DNA of 42,584 bases from Caulobacter sp. (GCA_028291055.1 JAQGIP010000011.1:1-42584); one strand, 5' to 3'; shown: positions 17,895 to 26,664, counted from the first letter of the stretch. Notes: generated by a model from the letters alone, not told the origin. Translations and numbers: made by a program.

Positions 17895-19136
17895 CTATAG
17901 CGCCCCGTAGACCGCCTTCTGGAACATCGGCAGGGCCAGCCTGGCCCCCATCCGCTGTCCCGTCGCCAGCTGGGCGGCCGATTCCGGGGTCAGCTCCATA
18001 TAGTTCTGGATCAGGTAGATCGCGATCAGGTCCTCCTCCGGGTCCGCCTGCCACCAGGTCCCAAAGGCGCCCGGCCAGCCGAAGCTGCCCTTCGAGCCCG
18101 CGCCCATCCACGACTGCGCCACCGGGTCGGTGATCACCGACAGCCCCAGCCCGAAGCCCTGGCCGGCCCAGAAGGGGATGCCCATGAAGGGGATCTGGCG
18201 CTGTTCGTCCGTCAGCCGGTTCTCGCGCATCAGCGTCACCGTCTCAGCCTTCAGCAGCCGCACGCCGTCTACCTCGCCGTGGTTCAACAGCATGCGGGCG
18301 AACTTCAGATAGTCGTCAGCCGTCGAATAGAGCCCGCCGCCGCCGCCTTCCCACACCGGCTGATGCGCCATCTTGGGCAGGGGATAGCGCTTCAGCCCCT
18401 CCTCGCCGGGCACGATCCCGTACAGCTGGGCCGCGCGCGACATCTTCTCCGGCGGAATCCAGAAGTCGGTGTCGCTCATCCCCAGCGGCCCGAAGATCCG
18501 GCGCTTCAGCGCCTCGCCCAGGGTGACGCCGTCGGCGCGGGCCAGCAGGAAGCCCAGCACATCGGTGGAATGGCTGTAGTGGAAACGATCGCCCGGTTGA
18601 TAGAGCAGCGGCAGGGTGGCCAGCGCCGCCAGCCATTCGTCCGGCGTCATCTCGTGGCCCATCACCGAGCCCAGCCGCGCCTCATATTCCTTGGCGATCG
18701 GCCCGAACGAGGTGAAGCCATAGGCCAAACCGGAGCGGTGGGTCAGCAGGTCCTCCACCGTGATCTCGCGATCGGCCGGCACGGTCTCGTCGATCGGTCC
18801 CGTGGCGTCCTTCAGCACTCGCATGGTCCTGAACTCGGGCAGCCATTTGCTGATCGGATCGGTGAGGCTGAGCCTGCCCTCCTCCACCAGCATCATCACC
18901 GCCACCGAGGTCACCGGCTTCGACATCGAGGCGATGCGGAAGATGGTGTCGCGGGTCATCGGCAGGCCCAGCTCGCGGCTGCGGTCTCCCACCAGATCCA
19001 GCTGCACGATCTCACCCTTGCGCCAGATAAGCGTCACCGCGCCCGACAGGTCGCCGGCCTCGACGATCGACTGCATCAATGGCCTCACCTGGGTGAAGGG
19101 GCCGGGAATCCCGCCGCCGCCCTGTTCGCCGTCCAT
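17895..19136 (-). CDS. serine hydrolase of the beta-lactamase/penicillin-binding family
   Basis: A 413-residue protein of the class C beta-lactamase-like (AmpC/EstB) family. The catalytic SxxK is SMSK in RIASMSKPVTSVAV (about residue 70), the second motif is YSHS in FHYSHSTDVLGFLLA, and the C-terminal third-motif region is FGWPGAFGTWW. No signal peptide is visible, so it is probably a cytoplasmic esterase or amidase rather than a true beta-lactamase. The start is placed at the ATG at 19136 because GGGAG lies 6 bases before it; in-frame starts at 19142 and GTG 19172 are less well supported. It is divergent from the small exported protein at 19271. Confidence 0.85.
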   Translation of the reverse strand: MDGEQGGGGIPGPFTQVRPLMQSIVEAGDLSGAVTLIWRKGEIVQLDLVGDRSRELGLPMTRDTIFRIASMSKPVTSVAVMMLVEEGRLSLTDPISKWLPEFRTMRVLKDATGPIDETVPADREITVEDLLTHRSGLAYGFTSFGPIAKEYEARLGSVMGHEMTPDEWLAALATLPLLYQPGDRFHYSHSTDVLGFLLARADGVTLGEALKRRIFGPLGMSDTDFWIPPEKMSRAAQLYGIVPGEEGLKRYPLPKMAHQPVWEGGGGGLYSTADDYLKFARMLLNHGEVDGVRLLKAETVTLMRENRLTDEQRQIPFMGIPFWAGQGFGLGLSVITDPVAQSWMGAGSKGSFGWPGAFGTWWQADPEEDLIAIYLIQNYMELTPESAAQLATGQRMGARLALPMFQKAVYGAL

Positions 19137-19270
19137 GCGCATCTCCCGGTTCAAACGCTTGTTTTCCTGCACCCTAGCCCGAGGTTCGCGCGGCGGCCAA
19201 TGGCTTTGGCGCTTGCATCCAAACGAAACCGGCGCACGTTTAGGCGGTGGGGCTTATCTGGAGGAACGCC

Positions 19271-19621
19271 ATGTCCCGAACCCTGATCCTCGGCCTGGCC
19301 GGCGCCGTCATGCTGACCCTGGCCGGTTCCGCCGGCGCCCAGCCGCAACAGGCCGTGCGCGAAATCTGCATCGATCCAGGCGGCCGCTCCGAGCCGATCT
19401 CCTGCAGCGTCTACGGCGGCCGCACCGGCGCCAGCGAAAACGTCTGCTCCTGCGCCACCAACGCCAGCAAGGTCGTGGTCCCCGTCTGCCCCGACGACGT
19501 CCGCCCGCCGGCCGAAAGCATGGCCTATGAGCGCGCCCGCAAGGAAGCCGCCCGCGACGGCACCCTGGTCGGCGATACTTTTCAGGGCGGGCCTATGTGC
19601 ATCGCCCCGCTTCACATGTAG
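19271..19621 (+). CDS. small exported Cys-containing hypothetical protein
   Basis: A 116-residue protein. The signal peptide MSRTLILGLAGAVMLTLAGS is cut near AGAQ (residue 24). The mature part has six cysteines (REICIDPGG, SCSVYGG, VCSCATNA, PVCPDD, MCIAPL), which could form three disulfides in the periplasm. GGAGG 6 bases before the ATG supports this start over an upstream frame start at 19247. No family is recognised. Confidence 0.75.
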   Translation: MSRTLILGLAGAVMLTLAGSAGAQPQQAVREICIDPGGRSEPISCSVYGGRTGASENVCSCATNASKVVVPVCPDDVRPPAESMAYERARKEAARDGTLVGDTFQGGPMCIAPLHM

Positions 19622-19669
19622 GGTGATCACGGACGCGTGATTTGCGCGTGATAGTTCCGTGAGGCTGGC

Positions 19670-20323
19670 GTGCTCTCAAGGTTGGCTGTGATCCATCAAC
19701 GGCGGCTGCTGCTGGTCGCCGTCGTCGGCCCGTTGCTGGGCTTCGCCGCCCTCTGCACGGCGATGATCTCCTACCCCGGCTTCAACCAGGCCACCCAGTA
19801 TCTCAGCGAACTGGGCGACGGCCGCGCGCCCCACCCGGCCATCTTCAACCTGTCCGTGGCGCTGCTCGGCATCGGCGCCTTCCTGGCCGGCGCAGGCTTC
19901 TACTTCGCCCTGATCGGCGCGGGCGGGCGGCGCATCCCCGCGATCCTGACGGCCCTGCTCCTGTGCATCGGCGGCATCGGCCTGATCACCGCCAGCATCT
20001 TCGTCTACCCAAACCCCCTGCATCTCACCATCCACCTGGGCTTCTGCCTGCCCGTCTGTCCGATCCTGATCCTGTGGAGCCTGTGGGGCATCGACGGCTT
20101 CAGCGCGCTGAGGCGGTTCCTGACCGCCACCATGGTCACCATGGTCGCCCTCATCCTGGTCACCCAGCACATCGTCTGGCCGGGCCTGGTCAACAGCGTC
20201 AACGTCGGCTGGTGGGAGCGCGCCCTGGTGGTGGTGCTGGTCGGCTGGGTGTTGGTCGTCGCCATCGCGCTCGACCGCCGCCTGTTGCGCGACGGCTACT
20301 GGCATGGCGCCAAGCCCGCCTAG
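19670..20323 (+). CDS. DUF998-type membrane protein
   Basis: A 217-residue integral membrane protein with about six hydrophobic helices. The short loop PGFNQATQYLSELGDGRAPH after the first helix matches the DUF998 pattern (SELG near the first periplasmic loop). No catalytic motif is evident. The start is a GTG at 19670; a second GTG at 19688 is possible. Its last bases overlap the stop of the convergent oxygenase gene by 4 bases. Confidence 0.75.
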   Translation: MLSRLAVIHQRRLLLVAVVGPLLGFAALCTAMISYPGFNQATQYLSELGDGRAPHPAIFNLSVALLGIGAFLAGAGFYFALIGAGGRRIPAILTALLLCIGGIGLITASIFVYPNPLHLTIHLGFCLPVCPILILWSLWGIDGFSALRRFLTATMVTMVALILVTQHIVWPGLVNSVNVGWWERALVVVLVGWVLVVAIALDRRLLRDGYWHGAKPA

Positions 20324-20940
20324 CGCCAGGCGTAGTTGAAGCTGATGCTGATCCGGGGCGTCTTGGCCGCGTTGGCCGGCACCTCATGGCGCAGCCAACT
20401 CTCCCACATCAGCACCGTGCCCGCCGTCGGCTGCACATAGACGAAGGCGCGGGCCTCCTCCGGCGCATCGTCCAGCCGCGTCGGCGCCGCCATCATCATC
20501 GCCAGGCGCGGGTCCTCCAGCTTCAGGGCCGAGGCGCCGGGCGGGGTCTCCACATAATAGGTGCCCGACAGCACGCTGTGGGGATGGATATGGCCGCTGT
20601 GGGCGCCGCCCGGCTTCAGCACATTGATCCAAAGATCATCCAGCACCAGCCGCCGCCCGGCCAGATCGAAGCTGAGCTCGCGGGCGAACGCCGCCGCATG
20701 CCGGTCGAGCTTCTTCTTCAAATCTCCGAAGCTCGTCGTTCTTTGGGGCAGGTCGTCCAGCGACGCATAGGAGGTGTAGCCGGCATAGCCGTTGGCCTTG
20801 CACCAGGCCCGCCCGGCCCGGTCTTCCTCGGCGATCATCCGGCAATCGTCGGCCAGTCCGGCGTTGAAATCGGCAAACCCCTTGTCGCCGGAAAGGCCGG
20901 CTTCATAGAGGCGGGTGACGAAGAGGCTGCGGCTGGTCAT
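20320..20940 (-). CDS. putative 2-oxoglutarate-Fe(II) oxygenase
   Basis: A 206-residue protein. The double-stranded beta-helix core has HIHPHSVLSGTYYVETP (about residues 121-137), with the HxH/D-type metal ligands, and then WLRHEVPAN (second His) and RISISFNYAW (the Arg for 2-oxoglutarate) near the end. This layout fits the TIGR02466-type 2OG-Fe(II) oxygenase family. The substrate is unknown. The ATG at 20940 has GAAGAGG just upstream; an in-frame ATG at 20958 is an alternative. It is divergent from the toxin-antitoxin pair at 21013. Confidence 0.82.
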   Translation of the reverse strand: MTSRSLFVTRLYEAGLSGDKGFADFNAGLADDCRMIAEEDRAGRAWCKANGYAGYTSYASLDDLPQRTTSFGDLKKKLDRHAAAFARELSFDLAGRRLVLDDLWINVLKPGGAHSGHIHPHSVLSGTYYVETPPGASALKLEDPRLAMMMAAPTRLDDAPEEARAFVYVQPTAGTVLMWESWLRHEVPANAAKTPRISISFNYAWR

Positions 20941-21012
20941 CGCCTCTTCATAGCGCATTCGCGCCGAGCGCCCACCGTTGACGGTTTGCCGGTCCGGAGC
21001 GAGAGTTGATCC

Positions 21013-21300
21013 ATGGCCGATGGCGGAATGACCCTGAATATCGATGAGGCCTTGGCCGCGAAGCTCAAGGCGGCGGCGGCGAGCGCCGGCGAGAGCGTGG
21101 AAGACTACGCCCGTCATGCGTTGGAGGTCTTCGCCGACGAGCAGCGGGACGGGGTGGACCCCTATGATCCGGCCTACTTGAGGGCGTTGGAAAAGATCGC
21201 GCAGGATACCGTCGATCAGGGCACGGGTGTGCCGCTGGCCGAGGTCAGAAGATGGGTTGAATCCTGGGGTAGCGAGCATGAGCTGCCGACGCCCAAATGA
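21013..21300 (+). CDS. antitoxin of an intact ParDE-like pair
   Basis: A 95-residue protein. MTLNIDEALAAKLKAAAASA is a ribbon-helix-helix-type start, and the acidic C-terminal half (VDPYDPAYLRALEKIAQDTV) is the likely toxin-binding arm. It is related to the antitoxin encoded at 16572, both in the AQDT/ADET helix and in the W/F-x-x-WGS or MKTFG end. The stop overlaps the toxin ATG (ATGA). Confidence 0.75.
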   Translation: MADGGMTLNIDEALAAKLKAAAASAGESVEDYARHALEVFADEQRDGVDPYDPAYLRALEKIAQDTVDQGTGVPLAEVRRWVESWGSEHELPTPK

Positions 21301-21578
21301 CGCCGGTGGAGTTGTCCGCCGCGGCGGTCGAAGACATTCGGCGACTGAGAGTCTGGCTTGAGGAACGCGCGCCCGGTCAGGGACGAAAGGTTGTCACCCT
21401 TCTCATCAACGCGGCTCTGACCCTTGAAGACCTGCCTGCGCGCGGCCGAACCGTCCCCGATTCCGTGCTGCGTGAACTCGTCGTGCGTTTCGGCTCCAGC
21501 GCCTATCTGATGCGCTATCGGATTTACAAGGATCGGGTTGTGATCGTGACCATCGTCCACAGCCGTGAACGCCGCTGA
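21297..21578 (+). CDS. ParE/RelE-like toxin
   Basis: A 93-residue protein. The helical start [19 protein letters not shown] is followed by the [14 protein letters not shown] and IVHSRERR elements typical of ParE/RelE-fold toxins, which target gyrase or ribosome-bound mRNA. It is intact and closely matches the repaired reading of the broken toxin at 16829, so the two loci look like paralogues. Translation is coupled to the antitoxin. Confidence 0.85.
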   Translation: MTPVELSAAAVEDIRRLRVWLEERAPGQGRKVVTLLINAALTLEDLPARGRTVPDSVLRELVVRFGSSAYLMRYRIYKDRVVIVTIVHSRERR

Positions 21579-21603
21579 GGCGGCGCCCGGGCCCAGACTC
21601 ACC

Positions 21604-21609
21604 TATATC
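21604..21609 (+). promoter_or_regulatory. -10 element of uvrC (probable leaderless start)
   Basis: CCTATATCT surrounds TATATC at 21604-21609, close to the GCTANAWC-type -10. It ends 7 bases before the GTG of uvrC. There is no purine-rich ribosome-binding site between them (TCCTCCC instead). No -35 was found. Confidence 0.5.
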
Positions 21610-21616
21610 TCCTCCC

Positions 21617-23494
21617 GTGACCGACGTTTCCGACATCCTCTCCGACGAGCCCACCCTCAAGGGTGCGGCCCTGATCGCCGACTATGTGAAGCGCCTGCCG
21701 GACAAGCCGGGCGTCTACCGCATGATGGGCGACGACGGCGAGGCCCTCTATGTGGGCAAGGCGCGCAGCCTGAAGAAGCGCGTGATCCAGTACGCGCAGG
21801 GGCGCTTCCACACCAATCGCATCGCCCACATGGTCGATCAGACCCGGTCGATGGAATTCGTCATCACCAAGACGGAAACCGACGCCTTGCTGCTCGAGAT
21901 CAACCTGATCAAGCAGCTGAAGCCCCGCTTCAACGTCCTGCTGCGCGACGACAAGTCCTTCCCCGAGATCGTCATCCGCCGCGACCACGGCGCCCCCCAG
22001 TTGCGTAAGCATCGCGGGGCGCATTCGATCAAGGGCGACTACTTCGGCCCCTTCGCCAGCGCCTTCGCGGTCACCCGCACGCTGAACACCCTGCAGAAGG
22101 CCTTCCTGCTCAGGTCCTGCACCGACAGCGTCTATGAGAGCCGCACCCGGCCCTGCATGCTGCATCAGATCCGCCGCTGCGCCGCGCCCTGCACCGGCCT
22201 GATCTCGCTGCCCGACTACAACCTGCTGGTCGACGAGGCCGAGGCCTTCCTGAAGGGCAAGAGCCGCGCGGTGGTGGCGCGCATGAGCGAGGCCATGCAG
22301 GCGGCCTCCGACGAGATGGAGTTCGAGCGCGCCGCGCGGCTGCGCGACCGCATCCGCGCCCTGGCTTCGGTGGCCCAGGAGACCCAGGTCAATCCCGAGA
22401 CGGTGGACGAGGCCGACGTCTTCGCCCTCTTCGCCGAGGGCGGCCAGGCCTGCGTCCAGGTCTTCTTCTTCCGCGCGGGCCAGAACTGGGGCAACCGCGC
22501 CTATTTCCCCCGGGTCGACAAGTCCGACAGCGACGCGGAAATCATGTCGGCCTTCCTGGGCCAGTTCTACGACGACAAGCCCATCCCGCGCATGATCCTG
22601 GTCAGCACCCAGCCGCACGAGCACGAACTGCTGTCGGAGGCCTTCACCCTGAAGGCGTCGCGCAAGATCGAGATCAGCCGGCCCCAGCGGGGCGAGAAGA
22701 AGGACCTGGTCGAACAGGCCCTGACCAACGCGCGCGAAGCGCTGGGCCGCAAGATGGCCGAAAGCTCGGCCCAGTCGAAGCTGCTCATCGCCGTGGCCGA
22801 GGCCTTCAAGCTGGAGGCCCCGCCCGAGCGGATCGAGGTCTACGACAACTCCCACATCATGGGCACCAACGCCGTCGGCGGCATGATCGTGGCCGGGCCG
22901 GAAGGCTTCCAGAAGAGCCAGTACCGCAAGTTCAACATCAAGAGCACCGAGCTCACCCCGGGCGACGACTACGGGATGATGAAGGAGGTGCTGCACCGCC
23001 GCTTCGCGCGCATGGTCAAGGACGAGGAGGCGGGCGAACCCTCGCCCCGGCCCGACCTGGTGCTGGTCGACGGCGGCAAGGGCCAGCTCGACGCCGCGCT
23101 CGAAGTGATGGCCGACCTGGGCGTCGACGACGTGGCCGTGGTCGGCGTGGCCAAGGGGCCGGACCGCGACGCCGGGCTCGAACGCTTCTTCCTGCCCGAC
23201 AAGCCGCCCTTCATGCTCGAGCCCAAGTCCGCCGTCCTCTACTACCTCCAGCGCCTGCGCGACGAAGCCCACCGCTTCGCCATCGGCACCCACCGCGCCA
23301 GGCGCTCGGCGGAGATGAAGAAGAACCCGCTGGACGACATCGACGGCGTCGGCCCCGGCCGCAAACGCGCCCTGCTGCACGCCTTCGGCTCGGCCCGGGG
23401 CGTGTCGCGCGCCTCGGTCGACGACCTGATCAAGGTCGAGGGCATCAACGAACCCCTGGCCCAGCGCATCCACGACTACTTCCGCAAGAGCTAG
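21617..23494 (+). CDS. uvrC: excinuclease ABC subunit C
   Basis: A 625-residue nucleotide-excision-repair nuclease that makes the dual incision around lesions with UvrB. The GIY-YIG domain covers about 28-110 ([20 protein letters not shown] with the catalytic Tyr and Arg region), the UVR motif is near 225-260 ([13 protein letters not shown]), the RNase H-like C-terminal endonuclease has [16 protein letters not shown] and [15 protein letters not shown], and tandem HhH motifs end the protein ([18 protein letters not shown]). The start is GTG at 21617. It follows the ParDE-like pair by 38 bases. Confidence 0.97.
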   Translation: MTDVSDILSDEPTLKGAALIADYVKRLPDKPGVYRMMGDDGEALYVGKARSLKKRVIQYAQGRFHTNRIAHMVDQTRSMEFVITKTETDALLLEINLIKQLKPRFNVLLRDDKSFPEIVIRRDHGAPQLRKHRGAHSIKGDYFGPFASAFAVTRTLNTLQKAFLLRSCTDSVYESRTRPCMLHQIRRCAAPCTGLISLPDYNLLVDEAEAFLKGKSRAVVARMSEAMQAASDEMEFERAARLRDRIRALASVAQETQVNPETVDEADVFALFAEGGQACVQVFFFRAGQNWGNRAYFPRVDKSDSDAEIMSAFLGQFYDDKPIPRMILVSTQPHEHELLSEAFTLKASRKIEISRPQRGEKKDLVEQALTNAREALGRKMAESSAQSKLLIAVAEAFKLEAPPERIEVYDNSHIMGTNAVGGMIVAGPEGFQKSQYRKFNIKSTELTPGDDYGMMKEVLHRRFARMVKDEEAGEPSPRPDLVLVDGGKGQLDAALEVMADLGVDDVAVVGVAKGPDRDAGLERFFLPDKPPFMLEPKSAVLYYLQRLRDEAHRFAIGTHRARRSAEMKKNPLDDIDGVGPGRKRALLHAFGSARGVSRASVDDLIKVEGINEPLAQRIHDYFRKS

Positions 23495-23589
23495 CGGCCG
23501 CCGCAAGCTTGGCCCTGCGGCAATCGGCCCGGCGCCCGCGACGGCCGGCCTCATCGGTTTTTTAGGAGGTTTGGTTGTATGGCTCAGCT

Positions 23590-23742
23590 ATGAGCGATCA
23601 CGCCCAGAGCCTTGATGCGGAAGAGCCGCACCCCGATGACCGCCCCCTGGGCCCCATCCTCGGCAAGCTCGCCGCCGAAATCCTCGTCTACGGCGTCTTC
23701 GCCATCCTGGCGCTTGGCGCGCTCAGCGTCACGCTCGGCTAG
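23590..23742 (+). CDS. small single-span membrane protein (50 aa)
   Basis: The frame encodes an acidic soluble start (MSDHAQSLDAEEPHPDD) and one hydrophobic segment (ILVYGVFAILALGALSVTL), so it is probably a small inner-membrane protein. The perfect AGGAGGT at 23564-23570 is 19 bases from this ATG but 8 bases from an ATG at 23579 that opens a 4-codon frame (MAQL, stop TGA overlapping this ATG). Translation may begin at that mini-frame and restart here, or one base may be missing and the protein may really start MAQL. It lies 95 bases after uvrC. The family is not recognised. Confidence 0.6.
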   Translation: MSDHAQSLDAEEPHPDDRPLGPILGKLAAEILVYGVFAILALGALSVTLG

Positions 23743-23758
23743 GCTCTCCACCACACCC

Positions 23759-23792
23759 TCCGCTCATCCTCGCTTTCGCGGGGAGGAGCGGA
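23759..23792. repeat. palindromic hairpin between convergent genes
   Basis: TCCGCTCATCCTCGC (23759-23773) pairs with GCGGGGAGGAGCGGA (23778-23792) around a TTTC loop, with two mismatches. It resembles the short CGCTC/GAGCG palindromes frequent in Caulobacterales intergenic regions and may serve as a shared terminator for the genes on either side. Confidence 0.6.
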
Positions 23793-23833
23793 AGAAAAGG
23801 GCCGGCGCCCTTAAGCCTCGACCGGGCGCGGGC

Positions 23834-25135
23834 CTAGCGCGCGCCCGCCACCGACAGGATCAGCAGCAGCGCATTGCTCATGTGGGCCACGGCCGGCGCC
23901 TTGGTCACGTCGATATATTCCTCCGGCGAATGCGCCCGTCCGCTCTTGAAGCCGGACGGGAAGGTGATGGCCGGAATGCCCAGGCTCATCGGCATGTTGG
24001 AATCGGTGGAGCTCTTGCCCAGCACCGCCGGCGTCCCCGCCAGCACGAACACCGCCTGGGCCGTGCGCACCAGCGGCTGGGCCGGATCGGTCATCCCCAC
24101 CGGCCGTTCGCCGATCAAGTCGCTCACCGCGCTGATCTTGCCGCGCGAGGTGCTACGCGCCCCGTTCTCCGCATCCACCCCGCCCGCGATCGCCGCCAGC
24201 ATCTGGCCATCCAGGGTCTTCAACGCGCCGGCATCCTCCGAGCGCATGTCCACGTCCATCCAGACGGTGTTGGGGATGGAGTTGACCGACACCCCGCCAC
24301 CCATGACGCCGACATTGTAGGTGGTGCGCGGGTCGGCCGGGACCTTGATCTGGCCGATGCGCTCGATAGCCGTACCCATGGCGAAGGCCGGGCTGACCAG
24401 CCCGAAGGCGCCATAGCTGTGGCCGCCGGGGCCCTTGAAGGTCACGTGATAGCGGATCGAACCGACGCCGCCGTTGGTGATCTCCGCCTCGTCGCCGGGC
24501 TCCAGCGAGATGAAGGCGCTGATCTTGCCGGCGTATCTGCCCTTGGTGAACAGGTAGCGCATGCCGCGCAGGTTGCCGGGGCCCTCCTCGCCCACGTCGC
24601 CCACGAACAGGATGTCGGCGTGGGTCTTGATGTGGGCCGCGTCCATGGCCCGGATGAAGCCCAGCAGCACGGCTAGGCTGACGGTGTCGTCGCCGACGCC
24701 CGGCGCATGCAGCTCATTGCCCACCTTATGCACGGTCACGTCGGTGTCGGCAGGGAAGACGGTGTCCATATGGGCGGCCACCACGATCAACGGCCCGCCG
24801 CCGGTCCCCTTGCGCAGGGCCATGACATTGCCCTCGGCGTCCATCTCCACGTCGCTCAACGAAGGCTCGGCCTTCAGCATGGCCAGATAGGCGGCCGCCC
24901 GCCTGGCTTCGCCGTGGGGCGGGGAGGGGATTTCGGTCAGGGTGACGGTGTCGCTGACGATGCGCTCGAAGTTGGCGTCGATGTGCGCGCGGGCCGCCTT
25001 GAAGCCCTTGCCGCCCGCCACCTTCTTGACCACCGCCACCTGTGGGTCGGGCTTGGCCTTGGGCGCGCCGGCGCTATAGGCCGCCAGCGGCGCGAGAGCG
25101 ATGACTGCCGCCAGGGCGAGGGTCTTGAGGGCCAC
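23834..25135 (-). CDS. M20-family metallopeptidase, exported
   Basis: A 433-residue zinc peptidase of the M20 (tri/dipeptidase or deacetylase) type. A signal peptide (VALKTLALAAVIALAPLAAY) precedes the catalytic domain. Metal and catalytic residues appear in AAHMDTVF (His, Asp), GVGDDTVSL (bridging Asp), VGEEGPGN (general-base Glu and metal Glu), SLEPGD and GRAHSPEEY (last His). A lid domain lies in the middle (GPGGHSYGAFG). The GTG at 25135 is favoured because AAGGA is 9 bases upstream and it gives a standard leader; in-frame ATG 25195 or TTG 25204 would add a polar extension. It is divergent from pgsA. Confidence 0.85.
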   Translation of the reverse strand: MALKTLALAAVIALAPLAAYSAGAPKAKPDPQVAVVKKVAGGKGFKAARAHIDANFERIVSDTVTLTEIPSPPHGEARRAAAYLAMLKAEPSLSDVEMDAEGNVMALRKGTGGGPLIVVAAHMDTVFPADTDVTVHKVGNELHAPGVGDDTVSLAVLLGFIRAMDAAHIKTHADILFVGDVGEEGPGNLRGMRYLFTKGRYAGKISAFISLEPGDEAEITNGGVGSIRYHVTFKGPGGHSYGAFGLVSPAFAMGTAIERIGQIKVPADPRTTYNVGVMGGGVSVNSIPNTVWMDVDMRSEDAGALKTLDGQMLAAIAGGVDAENGARSTSRGKISAVSDLIGERPVGMTDPAQPLVRTAQAVFVLAGTPAVLGKSSTDSNMPMSLGIPAITFPSGFKSGRAHSPEEYIDVTKAPAVAHMSNALLLILSVAGAR

Positions 25136-25242
25136 GGCCGATATCCTTGGCTGATGCGCAAATGGAACGACCTTGGCGGTACCAGCCGTTGTCATCAGGG
25201 ACAAGCGCGCGCGATATGCCGCTCAACCACCCCGGAGCCCCG

Positions 25243-25872
25243 ATGAAGTCCGCCCTGCCCAATATCCTGACCGGCCTGCGCCTGGCGCTCACCCTGGTCG
25301 TTTTCCTGGGTCTGATCGCCCTGTCCCAGCCGCACTGGTTCGGCGACGACCCGGTCCAGGCCCGGCTGCTGGGCGCGCTGACCTACTTCCTGGTCTTCTG
25401 GGGCTTCATCGTCGCCGCCGTCACCGACTTCTTCGACGGCTGGCTGGCGCGCAGATGGAATGTGGTCTCCATGACCGGCGCCATCCTCGACCCCATCGCC
25501 GACAAGGTGCTGGTGGCCGGCGCCATTGTCGGCCTGGCCAACCTGGCCGGCTGGGCCGTGGCCCTGCCGGGCGGCCTGATCCTGTTTCGCGAATTTTCGG
25601 TCAGCGCCATGCGCGAGGTCCTGGCGCCCAAGGGCATCAAGCTGCCCGTCACCGTGCTGGCCAAGTGGAAGACGACGCTGCAGCTGGTGGCGCTGACCGC
25701 CATCCTGTTCGTGGTCGGCATGCCCTTCTGGAACCTCCCCGACTCGATGCTGGGCTCGGTCCTCTATCTCCAGACCGGCGCCGTGGGCCTGGTCTGGCTG
25801 GCCACGCTGGTCACCCTGTGGACCGGCGCGGAATACGGCTTCGCCGCCGCCAAGGCGCTGAAGGCCGTCTGA
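25243..25872 (+). CDS. pgsA: CDP-diacylglycerol-glycerol-3-phosphate 3-phosphatidyltransferase
   Basis: A 209-residue inner-membrane enzyme that makes phosphatidylglycerol phosphate, the precursor of phosphatidylglycerol and cardiolipin. The CDP-alcohol phosphotransferase motif is complete: TDFFDGWLARRWNV followed by GAILDPIADK (DG-x2-AR-x8-G-x3-D-x3-D, about residues 63-87). Five or six membrane segments surround it, starting LPNILTGLRLALTLVVFLGL. The ATG at 25243 has GGAG 7 bases upstream; the longer frame from 25147 is not conserved-looking. Its 3' end overlaps a small minus-strand frame. Confidence 0.93.
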   Translation: MKSALPNILTGLRLALTLVVFLGLIALSQPHWFGDDPVQARLLGALTYFLVFWGFIVAAVTDFFDGWLARRWNVVSMTGAILDPIADKVLVAGAIVGLANLAGWAVALPGGLILFREFSVSAMREVLAPKGIKLPVTVLAKWKTTLQLVALTAILFVVGMPFWNLPDSMLGSVLYLQTGAVGLVWLATLVTLWTGAEYGFAAAKALKAV

Positions 25873-25982
25873 TCAGGCTGGGCGTCTTCCCAGCCGAACA
25901 TCCACACACTGTCGGGCTCCCGCTCACGATCCCGGCGCATCATCTGCGCCAGCAACGCTGCGCCCATCGCCAGAACGACCAT
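25764..25982 (-). CDS. small hypothetical protein behind a probable Fur box
   Basis: The frame encodes 72 residues: MVVLAMGAALLAQMMRRDRE, a short hydrophobic start, and then a polar part. GGAGG lies 5 bases before the ATG at 25982, and the probable Fur operator at 25998-26018 sits directly upstream, which is the main support. The last 109 bases overlap the 3' end of pgsA on the other strand, and the C-terminal half may simply mirror that gene. The family is not recognised; it could be an iron-regulated small membrane peptide or a chance frame. Confidence 0.4.
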   Translation of the reverse strand: MVVLAMGAALLAQMMRRDREREPDSVWMFGWEDAQPDQTAFSALAAAKPYSAPVHRVTSVASQTRPTAPVWR

Positions 25983-25997
25983 GCTCGCCTCCATGTC

Positions 25998-26018
25998 TGC
26001 AAATGATAATGATTTGCA
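25998..26018. promoter_or_regulatory. probable Fur (iron-responsive) operator
   Basis: Perfect 7-base arms TGCAAAT and ATTTGCA flank GATAATG. The core AATGATAATGATT is close to the classic Fur consensus GATAATGATAATCATTATC and to alphaproteobacterial Fur sites. It is an AT-rich island in a GC-rich region, about 15 bases upstream of the minus-strand small frame at 25982. Confidence 0.7.
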
Positions 26019-26055
26019 AATAGTGGCGTGACAAGGGCGGGTTTGAGCTTCGCGA

Positions 26056-26352
26056 TCACAGAAGCAGCGTCGCGATATCGCGGCCGGGACCGAAAACGCG
26101 AACGATCTCGATCGGCGATGTCGCGTTGCGATAGGCAAGAACATAACGTCTCAAGACTGGCCAAAATCGCACGTCACGGTCAGTGAGGTCAGGCCGTCGA
26201 TGGCCTATCGCGGGCTTGGCATCCAACCGCTCGGCCGCATCCAAAAGCGCCTTCAAAACACGCTCTGCGGCGTCTGGATCACGGTCAGCGAGATAGTTGG
26301 CAATCTCAATGAGATCACGGCGCGCTTCGGGTGCGAGTTTGTAACTGCTCAA
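26056..26352 (-). CDS. ParE-family toxin
   Basis: A 98-residue protein: YKLAPEARRDLIEIANYLAD at the start, GHRRPDLTDRDVRFWPVLRRYVLAY in the order seen in ParE proteins, and a final VFGPGRDIATLL. ParE toxins poison DNA gyrase. The start is a TTG at 26352 overlapping the antitoxin stop (TTGA). It is intact and forms a classical pair with the upstream ParD. It differs from the toxins at 16829 and 21297, so it belongs to another ParE branch. Confidence 0.88.
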   Translation of the reverse strand: MSSYKLAPEARRDLIEIANYLADRDPDAAERVLKALLDAAERLDAKPAIGHRRPDLTDRDVRFWPVLRRYVLAYRNATSPIEIVRVFGPGRDIATLLL

Positions 26353-26612
26353 CGCGCCGCCCGGCGGGCCTTGATCAGTGCGCCCACCTCGTCAAAGACG
26401 GCGGCTCCATCCAATCCCTCACCTCGGTCAAGCTGATCAAGGCCGACTTGGATTTCGGCGTTGAGGCGGGCCTTCAAGCGATCACGCGTCTCGTCTGCCT
26501 CGAAGAGCAGTCGCAGGGCTTCCCTGACCACTTCACTTGCGGTCGTGTAGAGGCCTGTGGAGACCTTATCGGCAATCCGTTGCTCAAGTTCAGGCGTGAG
26601 AGAGACGTTCAT
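26349..26612 (-). CDS. ParD-family antitoxin
   Basis: An 87-residue ribbon-helix-helix protein: MNVSLTPELEQRIADKVSTG and then ASEVVREALRLLFE, the canonical ParD N-domain that binds the operator, followed by an acidic C-terminal arm (LDQLDRGEGLDG) that neutralises ParE. AGGAG is 6 bases before the ATG. A near-palindrome GCTATATATGGC at 26649-26660 upstream could be the autoregulatory operator. The stop overlaps the toxin start. Confidence 0.9.
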   Translation of the reverse strand: MNVSLTPELEQRIADKVSTGLYTTASEVVREALRLLFEADETRDRLKARLNAEIQVGLDQLDRGEGLDGAAVFDEVGALIKARRAAR

Positions 26613-26664
26613 AAAATGCTCCTATCACGCCAATGCATAACAGAAATTGCTATATATGGCTAGA

